From positions 83,552 to 116,452 of the forward strand of contig KQ482076.1 of the NCBI GenBank assembly GCA_001430745.1: a stretch of 32,901 nucleotides of DNA, in the 5' to 3' direction. The notes beneath the pieces were generated by a model. It was not told the DNA's origin. It worked only from the letters and a program-made list of their open reading frames with translations, and ran no database searches. Shown piece by piece: positions 22,830-32,893 of the stretch (the first letter of the stretch is position 1; each line of letters starts with the position of its first letter). The translations under genes and the position numbers were made by a program. This DNA comes from Auxenochlorella pyrenoidosa. Its lineage: Eukaryota > Chlorophyta > Trebouxiophyceae > Chlorellales > Chlorellaceae.

Positions 22830-24546
22830 ACCTTGACAGTTTGTACACAGCATCGCTTGCTGCACAGACCTGCGACACGGGCAAAGCTCGGGCCAACGCC
22901 TAGCCCCACCTCCCCCCATGCTGGCCGCTGGTGCGCCTGGCTCTCGCCAGCTGGAGTTGCCGGGCAGCTGCCCGCCCTGGGTTTGACACTCTTGGTCAAC
23001 GCCATGCGAAATCCCGCCCGCCCTGCCACGCTGTGCACGCTGAGCAGGTGGTGGGCGCCAGCGTGGACAGCGTCTTCTCCCACCTCGCTTGGATTCAGAC
23101 CCCTCGCAACAAGGGCGGCCTGGGCGGCCTGAACTACCCTCTGCTTTCTGGTGGGTGCTGGGCGGCCGCAAGGGGGAGGCGGGCCGGCTGCGCGAGTTCG
23201 CTGCCTGCACACGCGGCGTGGCTGAGCGGGCGGCGCAGCCTCCACACGCGGCAGCCCTATGGGTACGCCCACATCCCCCTTGGCCATATCCCCTGTCGCC
23301 CCCCATCTCCCCCTGCAGACATCACCAAGTCTATCGCCAAGGATTATGAAGTGCTGATCGAGGAGGGCGAGAACGCGGGCGTCGCGCTGCGCGGTGCGGC
23401 GGGCGGGCGGGCGGGGGGCAGGGGCCGACGCAGCGACCCAGCTTGGCCGCCTGCGCTGCAGGCGTGGGCACGCAGGCTGCGCTGTGCGCGTGGGCCAGGA
23501 GCAGCGGCCTGCGAGCCAGCATTGCAGAGAACCGGGATCCCGTACAGGTGGAGCGGACCCCTGCCGCATCCTCGCGTTGCGCTGCGTTGCACCGCGTCTG
23601 GGCGCCCTCACCCCTGCCCGCCGCCCCCCTGCAGGCCTGTTCATCATTGGCCCTGACGGCCGCCTGCGGCAGAAGACCGTGAACGACCTGCCCGTGGGAC
23701 GCAGCGGTAAGGCCGCCCAGAGGAGCGCCGCCGGCAATTCTTTTTCCTGCTTGCACGCGCCCGCGGGGCTGTGCCGCTGTGCGCCAGGGCGCTGTCGTGC
23801 GCGCGTGGGCCGCGGCCGCTGCGCCTCTCTGCCTCCCCTGCCATTGCGCGAGCGGGGCGGCCTGCTGGCGCGCCCCGGTCCTCCCCACCCCGCGCCGGCC
23901 CTGTGCCCCGTTGCTGTGCCCCCCATGCTGTGCCCCCGCTGCTGTGCCCCCCATGCTGCGCCCTCATGCCGTGCTCTCGTGCCCTGCCCCGCAGTGGATG
24001 AGACCCTACGCCTGCTCAAGGCCTTCAAGTTCACCGACGAGCACGGCGAGGTGGGCAGTGCCAGCCTGGGCTGTGCCAGCCTGCGCTTTGCCTGCCTGGG
24101 CTTTGCCAGCCTGAAGCCTGCGTCAGCCCGCGCTTTGCGCTGTGCCAGCCTGCAGCCTCCACCAGCCTGCGCCTTGCCAGCCCGCAGCCTCCGCCTGGAA
24201 AGCCAGCACTGTGGTGGCTTTGGCACGTGCTGGCACCAGACTGTGGTGTCTGCCTGGACAGCGTGCCGCTACGGCCAGGGGTCCAAACCTCGCCAAAGCC
24301 TCGTCTTGCCTGACCACACGGGTTGCACGATAGCCCTGCGCTGTGGTGCCCACACCCGGCTGCGTCGGGCTGCCAGCTGGACGCTCGCCCTGCAGGCAGG
24401 GCCGCCGCCGACAGAGGCTCCCAGAGGCTCCCAGAGGCTCCCAGACCCCACCGTGCCTGCAGGTGTGCCCCGCCAACTGGCAGGAGGGCAGCGCCACCAT
24501 CAAGCCCAACCCCAAGGACAGCATGGACTACTTCCAGCAGCAGTGA
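22014..24546 (+). CDS. Typical 2-Cys peroxiredoxin
   Basis: Thiol peroxidase that reduces hydrogen peroxide and organic hydroperoxides using thioredoxin-type donors. Eight exons (22014-22038, 22335-22427, 22691-22776, 23048-23150, 23319-23393, 23635-23706, 23995-24050 and 24463-24546) close in phase and give 197 residues, the usual length for the family. The peroxidatic Cys48 lies in [11 protein letters not shown] and the resolving Cys172 in [27 protein letters not shown] contains the GGLG loop (residues 91-94), and a YF pair (193-194) lies near the C-terminus. GGLG plus YF marks the form that is sensitive to hyperoxidation and repaired by sulfiredoxin. The mature-type start ([10 protein letters not shown]) has no transit peptide, so a cytosolic enzyme is the simplest reading. 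An upstream targeting exon cannot be excluded. Introns 3 and 7 are repeat-rich. Confidence 0.97.
22784..22828. repeat. TGCC tetranucleotide microsatellite
   Basis: About eleven tandem TGCC units start just after the donor of the third peroxiredoxin intron (GT at 22777). Confidence 0.95.
24055..24446. repeat. Minisatellite-like repeats filling peroxiredoxin intron 7
   Basis: Degenerate copies of TGCCAGCCTG / TTGCCAGCC recur from about 24058 to 24190. Near the acceptor, the ten-base unit CCAGAGGCTC follows itself two to three times at about 24413-24445. Nearly the whole intron is built from short repeats. Confidence 0.8.
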
Positions 24547-24613
24547 GGGCACTCCCGGCAGCAGCGAGGAGGGGGGCCCCAGCAGCAGTGAGGGCACGCC
24601 CAGCAGCAGTAAG
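24534..24613. repeat. Duplicated stop-codon region of the peroxiredoxin gene
   Basis: CCAGCAGCAGTGAGGGCACT (24534-24553, with TGA at 24544) recurs at 24579-24600 with one mismatch over 22 bases, 45 bases downstream. A shorter third copy, CCCAGCAGCAGTAAG, follows at 24599-24613. The copies lie in the 3' UTR. Confidence 0.92.
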
Positions 24614-25211
24614 CGCGGCGGCAGGCAGGTTGCTCGCACGGCATGCTGCCTCGGGCACCTCTTTAGACAGCACCCACTGCGCCGCCGGAGCCACTGGGCA
24701 CCGCACCAGGCAACCTCCGGCCCGCTTTCATGTCTTGTGCACTGATATGCCTTCCCATTGTGCAAAATTGGCTGTGCAATGTGAACATAGCGCCTTGCAC
24801 GGCCAGCAAGTGTTGCAGCCATGACCAGGGCGCTGGGTGGTTGCAGCTCTGTAGGTAAATGTCGGTCAAATTGGTAGAGCAGCACAGGCACAGCAGACAG
24901 AGCAGAGCGCAGCAGCACAGAGCAGGAAGGGCAAGCGCAGAAAGGACACGGGAGAGCAGTTGAAAGGGCAGGTACATTTCCATCATATGTAATGGGTGTG
25001 TCATGGTATCGGGAGGAATCTGTAGTCGCATGAAAGAGTCAAGCAGAGCTGCGTCGTCGGTCGTCGGCGCTTGCAGGCCTCGGGCAGGCCTCGTGCCTCT
25101 GATGCCCAGCACACCAGAAGCTACAACAGGCAGCTGGTGGTGCGGCGCTGCGGCCGCCCAGGAGGTTTTTTGGAGGGCTTTCATGCCCCCCCTAGCCTGC
25201 TAGCCTGCCTG
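24547..25211. other. Convergent 3' region, peroxiredoxin and polymerase theta
   Basis: This lies between two stop codons on opposite strands. It contains the stop-region duplicates near 24580, a CAG-rich stretch near 24880-24930 and a plus-strand TGTAA at 24988. No other gene is supported. Confidence 0.6.
24988..24992 (+). terminator. TGTAA polyadenylation signal for the peroxiredoxin gene
   Basis: This is the only TGTAA seen downstream of the peroxiredoxin stop, about 440 bases away. It sits in a locally AT-richer patch (CATCATATGTAATGGG) and fits the green-algal consensus. Confidence 0.5.
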
Positions 25212-28200
25212 CTAGTCCGCCAGCCGCAGCTCCTGCAGCTGGCCCCAACTGGCCCCACAGGACAGCCGCACGCGCAGCGGCACGCGGAGCGCCGCCTCGC
25301 CCGCCACGCCCTCCATGCACTCGCGCACCAGGCGGGCCACGCCCTCCACAGCGCCCTCTGCAGCGCCGCCAGGGAGGTTGGAGTTTGAGTCGGCGACCGT
25401 GGCGGATGCTCACAGCCGCGGCCAACTCAGGGTCGGGGCGGGGCAGCCTTGCAGGCCCCGCGTCACGAGGCAGGACGCACTGGCGGAGCTGCCCCCTGTA
25501 GGCAGGCAGCCCAAGGGCCCAGCCAGCCCAGGGCAGGCGTGCAGCCCGAGGGTCCGCCAGCCCAGAGCAGGCAGATAATGACCGCCAGCCCAGAGCAGGC
25601 AGATAATGACACGATGATGACAAAGAAGAAGATGACGACGAGGCACACGTGCACGACAGCCAACCCGCGCACTGCAGCCCCCGCGGCCCGCCCACCCCAG
25701 AGCAGGCAGAGAACGAAATGATGATGCAGATGAAAGTTGGTGATGGCTACGATGATGAGGCATGCAGCCTGGGGGGCCCACCCATCCCGCCACCTCCAGC
25801 AGGAATAGTGGTAACAAATTTTCATCTTCATCTGATGAATCTGATGACGAGGCATACAGTACCACCCTCCCACCCGACACCTCCAGCAGCAGCTCGTCGT
25901 GAATTTGAAGCACCAGGCGGGCCGCCCCCGGCGCCAGCTCGCGCGCCAGCCGGCCGTGCACCCGCACCATGGCGGCCTTTGTCAGGTCGGCGGCAGAGCC
26001 CTGCGGGGCGGTGGCAACAAGACAGGGTAAGCCGTCTGCAACTTGGCAGATCCCTGCGGGGGCGGCGGCGGCGCGGCGGAGCAAGAACAGCAGTCGGGAG
26101 GTTAGCCGCACACTGCGCACCGCGGCAGCCAGAGCCACGCTGGCGGAACAGCCCTGCCAGGCCGCGGCGAGCCGAAGACGGGTGGGAGTCCAGCGGGCCA
26201 GCATGGCCTCAAGCTCTCTCGGCACCCTCAGGCACGCAGGAAGCAGCCAGCGGTGAGCATTTTCCCAGCGCTCCCTCGCCCCCAGGGGGGTGTCATAGGA
26301 CACCCCTGCCCAGCCCCACCTGGCACACCGTGTTCTTGGCCTGGCGCTCGGCGGCGGCGCGCTTGGCGCTGCTCTTGGAGCGGATGTTGGGCAGGTAGCG
26401 GCGCCGCCCTGCCAGGGTCTGCAGTGTGGGCAAGCGTGGAGGGCAGGCACGGGGCGAGCTGTAGGGCAGACTGCTGGGCGGCAGCCTGCAGGGGGGCCGG
26501 GAAGAGGCCCCCAGGCTCTCCAGGCTGGCGTCGCGTCTGCCGTGGCTCCCGGCGACCTGCCCTGTGAGCCGCGCTGCAAGCCCAGTGCAGCTGGCACCCC
26601 CTGGGGCCCCCTGGTGCCCACCCACCTCCACGTAGCCCCGCTCCTTGCACAGCTGGACCAGCCGCGCCTGCCACGCCTCGATGCCCGGCAGCCCGCGCCG
26701 GAAGTCATCCTGCGGGGGGAGCGGCGTGCGTGCTTGCTTGCGTGTTTGAGCTAGAAGTCTGTCTAACCGCAACAGAACTTGCGGCACAGACCCCGGTGCA
26801 GCACTGGACATGCCCAGGCGTCGCCAGCGGCCCCCCAGCGTGCAGCCAGGGCCGTGCCTGGGCAGGCCGGCAACCCAGCTGGACAGCAGTGGACGATGCG
26901 CCATCAAGGGCCAGCTGCCGCGCCCTGCACATCCCTCTGTGACCGACCCCGCCGGCGCTGGCAGGGCCCACGCACCAGCCAACAAGCTTTCTGCCTGGCA
27001 TCCGCAGCACACGGGCTGCGCTGCTATGCAGGCTGCACTCGCATGGGCCCTCCCCGGCCGCCCAACGCCGAGCCCGGTTGCGCCACCCCCACCTGCGCCT
27101 GCCTGGCCTCTGCCACGCTGCAGCCCAGCTCATCGGCCAGCCTGGCAGCGCCCATGCCGTAGAGCAGGCCGTAGGTCAGCTGCTTGGCGTGGTCGCGCTG
27201 CTGCTGGGTGACCTGTGTGTGTGTGTGGGGTGGTGGGCCTGAGTGTGTGTGTGTGTGGTGGGTGGGGGTGGGGGTGAGGTGGGTGGGGTGGGGTGGGGGA
27301 ATGGCACCTGTATGAGTGCATAGGGATGAACACAGCGCGGCATGCGCCGCCAGCCGCGCGCCCCGCCCCGCCCTGCCCCGCCCCACCTGCTCGGGCGGCA
27401 GGCGCAGCCACTGCGCGGCCAGCAGGCGGAAGGGGTCGGCGTCGTCGTCGGCAAAGACGCGTGCCAGGGCGGAGTCGCCGCTGAAGTGGGCCATGAGGCG
27501 GAACTCCACCTGCCGGTAGTCGGCTGCGTGTGTGTAGGGGTGGTGTGGGACGGTGTGGGAATTGGGGCTTGGGAGTTTTGTGCGTACTTTGTGTGTGTTG
27601 TGTATGCTCGTCACGTTTGTGTGCGGGTTGGGTGGTGGTGGTGGTGGGTGGGGTGGGGGGGGGGGCAACGACGGCGAGGAGGAGTAGAGGAGGGTCGGGG
27701 GCCAGGAGAGAGGAGGGCGGGATCAGGAGAAAAGGCCTGCTGTGCATGGCTCACAACTGCGCGACGCCCGGCTGCTGGGGAAGCACGCTGCCATGCAGGC
27801 TGCGTGGCACAACCGTGGGCTTTGCTGAGCAGCGCACAGCCCTGCTCCGCCATGGCCGCCCCACCTGACAGCAGCACCATGCCGGGCGGGGCCACAAAGG
27901 CCGACCGCAGGTTGGCTGTGCGCACCGCGTGCCCGCCCCCGCTGGCCTGGTCGGCGGCGGCATCCCCCTGCAAGAGCAGGCACAGATGCAAGGAGGCCCT
28001 TGCAGACTGCTCGACTTCCTGGCTCCTGCCCCCTTGGCAGCCCAAGTATAGCGCGCGCGTGCCGGGACGCTGCTGGGGGCAGCACGTGTCAAGGCAGGAG
28101 GCTGTGCAGACCGGCCCGCGATAACAACAAATCATTGACAGCCCCACCCCTGCGCCCAAGCGCACCTGGGACAGCAGCACTTTGTAGTCGCGCGGCTTGG

Positions 28201-31200
28201 GCACGGTCTGCAGGTTTGGTTCATCCATGGCAAGCCGCCCTGCGGCAGGCAGCACCCGGCAAGCAGCACGCATTGCGCTGGTGCATTCCGACAGCATGCA
28301 GCCGTGCCCCGAGGGCGGCAGGCAGGCGGGCGCGGCGGCAGCAGGCAGCAAGCCAGGGCGCTGCGCCAGCTGCACCGGACGCAAGGACATGTCTGGATGC
28401 ATGCAGCTGGGCTCCCTTGCCTGTGTCTGTGCAGGTCTGGTTTATGGAGCCCCGGATGCGCTTCAGCACCAAGCCGCCGGGGTAAGCCACCGCAGGTGCA
28501 CTTGCCAGGTGCAGCTTGAAGCCGTTTACAAATCTGCGCGATGGGGGTGGGGTGGGGGGTGTGAGGGTGGGGTGGGTGGGTGGGAACGGGGGTGGCGGGT
28601 GGAAGTCAGGGCGCAGTCGCAACAAGTGCCCTGCTGCTTAGGATGCATGCAGGGCATGGCACCGCAGCCCCGCCGCTCTGACTATGTGTGGCTGGCTGCA
28701 GAAACAGGTTTAGACCAGTCGCGTGCTGGGAGCAGTGCAGTGCTCCATGCCGTTCGGGCGCCTCAGGGTGTGCAAACCCTGCCTCAATGGGGCTGTGCCC
28801 TGCCCAACCCCGCAGCCACCTCACCGCGTCAGGAGAGTGTTGAGCTTGCGGTGCTCAAAGATGAGGCGGGCCACAGGGTGCTCTGCCAGCTCCAGCAGCA
28901 CCTGGGAGACACAAGTGAGCATGGCGGGGCTGGCGGGGCTGTGGGGTTGACCAACAGCCCAACCACGCCAGGAGGCTAAAATCTACGCCAGGCCCGGCGC
29001 CCATCGCAAACAGCCACTGGGAGAGTCCGCCAACCCCTGAGGCGCCAGCCCATTGGAGCAGCCTTCTAGCAACCAATTTTTCATCTTTTTGTTTTCCATC
29101 TACTGCCCCTTCCCAGGCTCACCTCCTGGCCAGTGGAGTAGCCGCCGCTCTTGAGCTCCTTGGCGCAGGGGGGCGGCGGCAGCTTGAGCTTCTCAAAGAG
29201 GATGCGGCTGACCTGGAGCCAGGCAGGGGGAGCGGACAAGGCCAGCAGGTGGCGCAGAGGCGAGGCCGGTGCCGCGGACGTAAAAGGGCGATGCGCACCA
29301 GAGGTTTGCAGGGCCGGCAGGCGACACAGAGCGAGCGAGCGTATGGTGGGGCAGCGCCCCACCTCCTGTGGGGAGGAGAGGCAGAACGTCTCCCCGGCCT
29401 CGGCGTGGGCCGTGGCCTCCAGCTCTGCAATCCGGCGCTCCAACAGCGGAGACTCTGCACACAGTGGTTGTGGCAAGATCCACTGTCGAGATGTGTGCCT
29501 GTCCAGATCCACCGTCGAGATCCACTGTAAATCCAAGCCCAGGGTCAAACTTGGCTAACAAGCCGGCATACGGTGCCTCTCCTCCGATATACCCATGCGT
29601 GCACGCCTCTCAGGGTGCCTGTACTCCCACCAGCCCGTGCCCTCGCCCTCGCCTGCTTGTGCACCTCCCCCAGAACCCGGCCCCTTGCTCTGCTCGCCTG
29701 CCTCCAGGATGCCCTCGTTCACGCCCAGCCCCGCCGCCTCCATGTCCACAATCACGCGCACCAGCGGCATCTCCGTGCACCACAGGGGCGGCAACAGCTC
29801 CTGCGGGAGACCAGTAGACACACAAGAGGGGAGCTGCATGTCAGCGAGCAGGGGCATATCCCAACCTGTGTTGCCTGCTGCCTTTTGATTTTGACACCTG
29901 CAGGCTGCACACGAAATGCCGGGGTGAGGCAAGGCCGGGGCTTACGTCGCCCTGCAGCCGTGCACGGAGCAGCTGCCAGGCCCTGCGGGCCTGCGCGGCC
30001 CGGCGCCCGGCGTCGGCCCGACGTTGGCCATGCTGCGCCGCCGCGCTCTGCATGCCGCGCGTGGCCTCCGCCCACACCGCCTGGCCGGCCTTGACCCTGC
30101 AGAGGGCGAGAGAGCAGCAGGCAACACGGCGTTTCCTGGAAGTTCCTGAAAAAGACAACTTGGGGAGGTCTGTCGACCGCGCATAGAAGGCCAGTCCAGC
30201 AGTCCCATTCCCGCCTGCCCAGAGCAATGCCACCACAAGCGCAGGGCGAGCGGGGCAGCGGTCCCCGGGCAAGCCACGCCAGCGGCTCCCCACTTGAGCA
30301 GGCCGTCGAGCGTGAGCAGCTCGGCACGGCTGCCCGCCAGCAGCGGGTTGGTGTCCATGAGGCGCTTGTCGTCCGGGGTGGACAGCCAGGCGGCCACTCG
30401 GACGTCCACCAGAGGGTCGGCCAGCAGCAGCTGCTCGGCTGCGGGGGCGAAGGCAGTACAAGACGAGGCAAGCGGGTCAGCAGCTCCAGGGGAGTGCCGT
30501 GGGGCATCCATCAGAGGGTCGCGCAGCACCAGCTGCTCGGCTGCGGAGGCGACAAACAGGGGCCAGGCCAGGGACGGAAGCATGCATGGGAGCAGGCGCA
30601 TGTTGTGTGCCACGTGGCGGCGCCACATGCGACCTACATGGCAGCCTGCGCCAGCCTGACTCTGGCATGCACCTCAAACTCTGGAAAAGGAAGGCACGCG
30701 CGGCACTGGGGCGAACGATGTTGGCCGAGCAGCGACCTGCCTGCCCACCTGGCGCCTCCGTCCCGGGCACGCCCAGCACGCCCCGCCCCAGCAGCCTGGC
30801 CAGCGCGGCCAGCTGGCTGCGCAGGTCCCAGGTGGCCTTCTCCAGGAGCGGGCAGGCAAACAGTGGCACCAGCTCGGCCAGCAGCTCAGGGCGGCGGTGC
30901 AGCGGCACGAAAAAGGCCTGGCCGCTGCGCCAGCTGACGGCCACCCCATCCAGCCGAACGCCCACGTCTGCAGGCGGCGCAAGGTGGACATGAGGAAAGC
31001 AGAAAGGGGGTGACCGGCACAGGCGGGCATGGATCTTGTCTGCGCAGCAGCAGGGACATCAACGGCAAGAACCTAGGCCAGGGGCGCCCTGCCCTGGCAG
31101 GTGGGTCCATGCCCAGCCCACCTGCTGACTGCTTGTCGTGCGCGGCGTGGTCGCGGCGCTGCGCTGCAGTGGGGCCCCTGGGCAGCAGCGCCGCTGCCCC

Positions 31201-32885
31201 GGCCGCGCTGCCCGTGGCCACAGCCTCAAAGTGGAAGCCAAAGCAGCTGTAGCGCTGCTGCGCGCGCTGCTGGCCTTGCTGCTGCGCCTGCGGCGCTGCG
31301 GCGTCGCCGGCGCTCGGCAACAGGATGGCGCACATCTGGCGCACCCCCTCTGGCGTGTCCAGCACATGCAGCCCCGGCTGGGTGCCATACTGCCATGGGT
31401 CTGGAGGGGTGGGCTCCTCTGGTGGGGCCTCCAGCAGGTCATCCCCTTCCTCATCGGCATCCATGCTGCAGGCATCGTCATCTGCGGCAGCAGCAGCGGC
31501 GGCAGCAACGCTGCCGGTGTCGCCGCGCTGCTGCTGGCGCTGCCGCCAGGACTCGGGGCCGCCGCTGGGCACGCTCTGGCCCGAGCCCGGCCCTCCGCGC
31601 CTGCCGGCATGGGCAAGCCCCGCTTGCCCGCCAGCAGTGCCGCCAGCTGCCTGCTGCTGCGGCTGCTGTGCAGGCGGCTGCGCTCCTGCCTGTTGTGCAG
31701 GCGGCTGTGCAGGCGGCTGTGCTCCTGCCTGCTGCGGGCCTGCCGGCTGCTGGCCTCCCGGCAGGGTCCCTGCTGCTGCGCCTTGCGCCGTCGCCTGGGC
31801 TGCAGCAGCGTCCGCATTGGCCCCACCGGGACTGCCCTCTGCCTCCATGCCCTCTGCTGCTGCCTCGGCGTTGCCGTGCGCCAGCTCTGCTTTGTCGGCG
31901 CTTTCCACCAGCTTGAAGGCAGCCTCCGCCTGCTCCCGAAGCTCCCTGGCTCGCCGGTTGAGCAGCTCCCGCGCGCCCCGAAGGATGCGCAGCGCCTGCC
32001 GCCGTAGCAGCACCTTGCTGCGCGCGTCCCTGCAGCAGCAGGCGCCGGCACCGGGCAGGGTGGCCGTCATCGCATGCCTTGCATCCCAACCAATCCGTGT
32101 CCAGACTGCCTGTGCGCTGTGCGTGCACCATGCCCAGTGCGTGCACACCAGACAGCCGCCTCTGCTGCTGCTGCTGCTGCTGCACTGCCTCTGCTTGCTT
32201 GCCTCGCGCTCCCACCCAGCCCCGCTCACGAGTTGCCGGCCTGCGAGTTGGCCAGTATGGACACAATCTGCTCCACATTCTCCACAGCGGCCACGGCCTC
32301 TGGAGTCCTGCGCAGCAGGCGGGCAGGCAAGCAGGGTGAGCACACCGCATAAACGACAGGCGCGCAGAACGGTGGGGCGAAAGCAGATGGATGGCAAACC
32401 TGCGAGCTGCCAGGCGAACCAAATCCCGCCTAAGGGTCAGGACCAGCCGTTTCCACGCCCGCCACCTTGCCCGGCGCCTTGCCTCAGGCCAGCACGGTAC
32501 AGCAGGCGGGCGGTGTAGGCCTTGACAAACGGGATCTCGCTCAGGGCCAGGATCTCGGGGCGCACGCCGTGCAGCACGCGGCTCTGCGCGCAGGCCGGGG
32601 CAGGGTTGGGCGGGAGGCGCGTGTGGACATGGGCGCGCAGGGCGAAGCCGAGGAGGGCAGGGCTTCGCGGCTACAGACGCAGCGGCGGCTCGGGAGGGCA
32701 AATACGGGCAAGAAAAGTTAAGACCATGGTGCACCTTGCTGCCGTGGGCAGATCACTCACGGTAGCGATTTCCGACTGCCCAAGCTTCTTGGACACCCCC
32801 CACCTTGCCCAGGTCCCCGTTCCCTCACCTGGAACTTGCTGCAGCTTGCTGCCGTGTGCAGATCACCCATATAAGCGATCACCGA
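25212..32885 (-). CDS. POLQ: DNA polymerase theta / TEBICHI homologue, 5' partial
   Basis: Helicase-polymerase for microhomology-mediated end joining of DNA breaks in the nucleus. Twenty exons, 5' to 3': 32885-32829, 32583-32483, 32307-32230, 32029-31122, 30967-30749, 30438-30294, 30096-29946, 29800-29698, 29454-29363, 29212-29123, 28901-28825, 28533-28421, 28239-28166, 27967-27865, 27523-27387, 27212-27093, 26709-26626, 26418-26320, 26000-25874 and 25357-25212. They give 1007 residues, and the helicase core continues beyond the window. Residues 1-79 are the end of the helicase region (GVRPEILALSEIPFVKAYTA). A Gln/Ala/Pro linker with an acidic patch follows (about 80-380), then a degenerate exonuclease-like region. 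The family-A polymerase shows TGRLAMDEPNLQTVP, motif A ADYRQVEFR (Asp about 772), motif B RDHAKQLTYGLLYGMG and motif C QIHDELLLEV (about 951-953), and ends CGASWGQLQELRLAD. GC donors lie at 32482, 29697 and 28420. Confidence 0.94.
25530..25890. repeat. Repeat-built last intron of the polymerase theta gene
   Basis: A 28-base unit (CCGCCAGCCCAGAGCAGGCA plus eight more bases) is perfectly tandem at 25554-25581 and 25582-25609, with partial copies near 25530 and 25692. A second duplication pairs about 25751-25803 with about 25845-25890 (shared cores GATGA-GAGGCAT-CAG and CACCTCCAGCAG). The right copy covers the end of exon 19, so the intron holds an exon-end copy. Confidence 0.85.
30405..30552. 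repeat. Duplicated 3' splice site and exon start, polymerase theta
   Basis: 30405-30450 (start of exon 6 plus acceptor, minus strand) recurs at 30507-30552 with about six mismatches in 46 bases, offset by 102 bases. Both copies keep a GCAG acceptor followed by CCGAGCAGCTG. The 102 bases between them are open in the exon frame. Confidence 0.93.
31640..31740. repeat. Coding minisatellite in the polymerase theta linker
   Basis: GCAGGCGGCTG-type units repeat in exon 4 and encode iterated QAGAQPPAQ / QPPAQ peptides in the linker between helicase and polymerase. The linker is expected to be disordered and is probably length-variable. Confidence 0.85.
32162..32183. repeat. CTG trinucleotide repeat in a polymerase theta intron
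   Basis: About seven tandem CTG units lie in the intron between the third and fourth visible exons. Confidence 0.9.
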
Positions 32886-32893
32886 CTGCCCAA
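32735..32893. repeat. Near-complete exon copy in a polymerase theta intron
   Basis: 32845-32893 (acceptor and most of the first visible exon, minus strand) recurs at 32735-32783, offset by 110 bases, with about eight mismatches in 49 bases. The intronic copy keeps an AG acceptor and has gained a GTGAGT that would bound a 15-base in-frame segment at 32761-32775. Confidence 0.9.

Noticed and set aside
22736..24226. 496-codon open frame on the minus strand
   Set aside because: It is antisense to peroxiredoxin exons and introns, its composition reflects GC content and repeats, and it shows no domain.
25410..26708. 432-codon minus frame as a single polymerase exon
   Set aside because: It reads through introns between HDE-containing and C-terminal exons; splice sites in matching phase restore the known protein order instead.
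31325..32518. 397-codon open frame on the plus strand
   Set aside because: It is antisense to the polymerase theta linker; the Ala/Pro/Cys-rich product is a shadow of the GC-rich coding strand.
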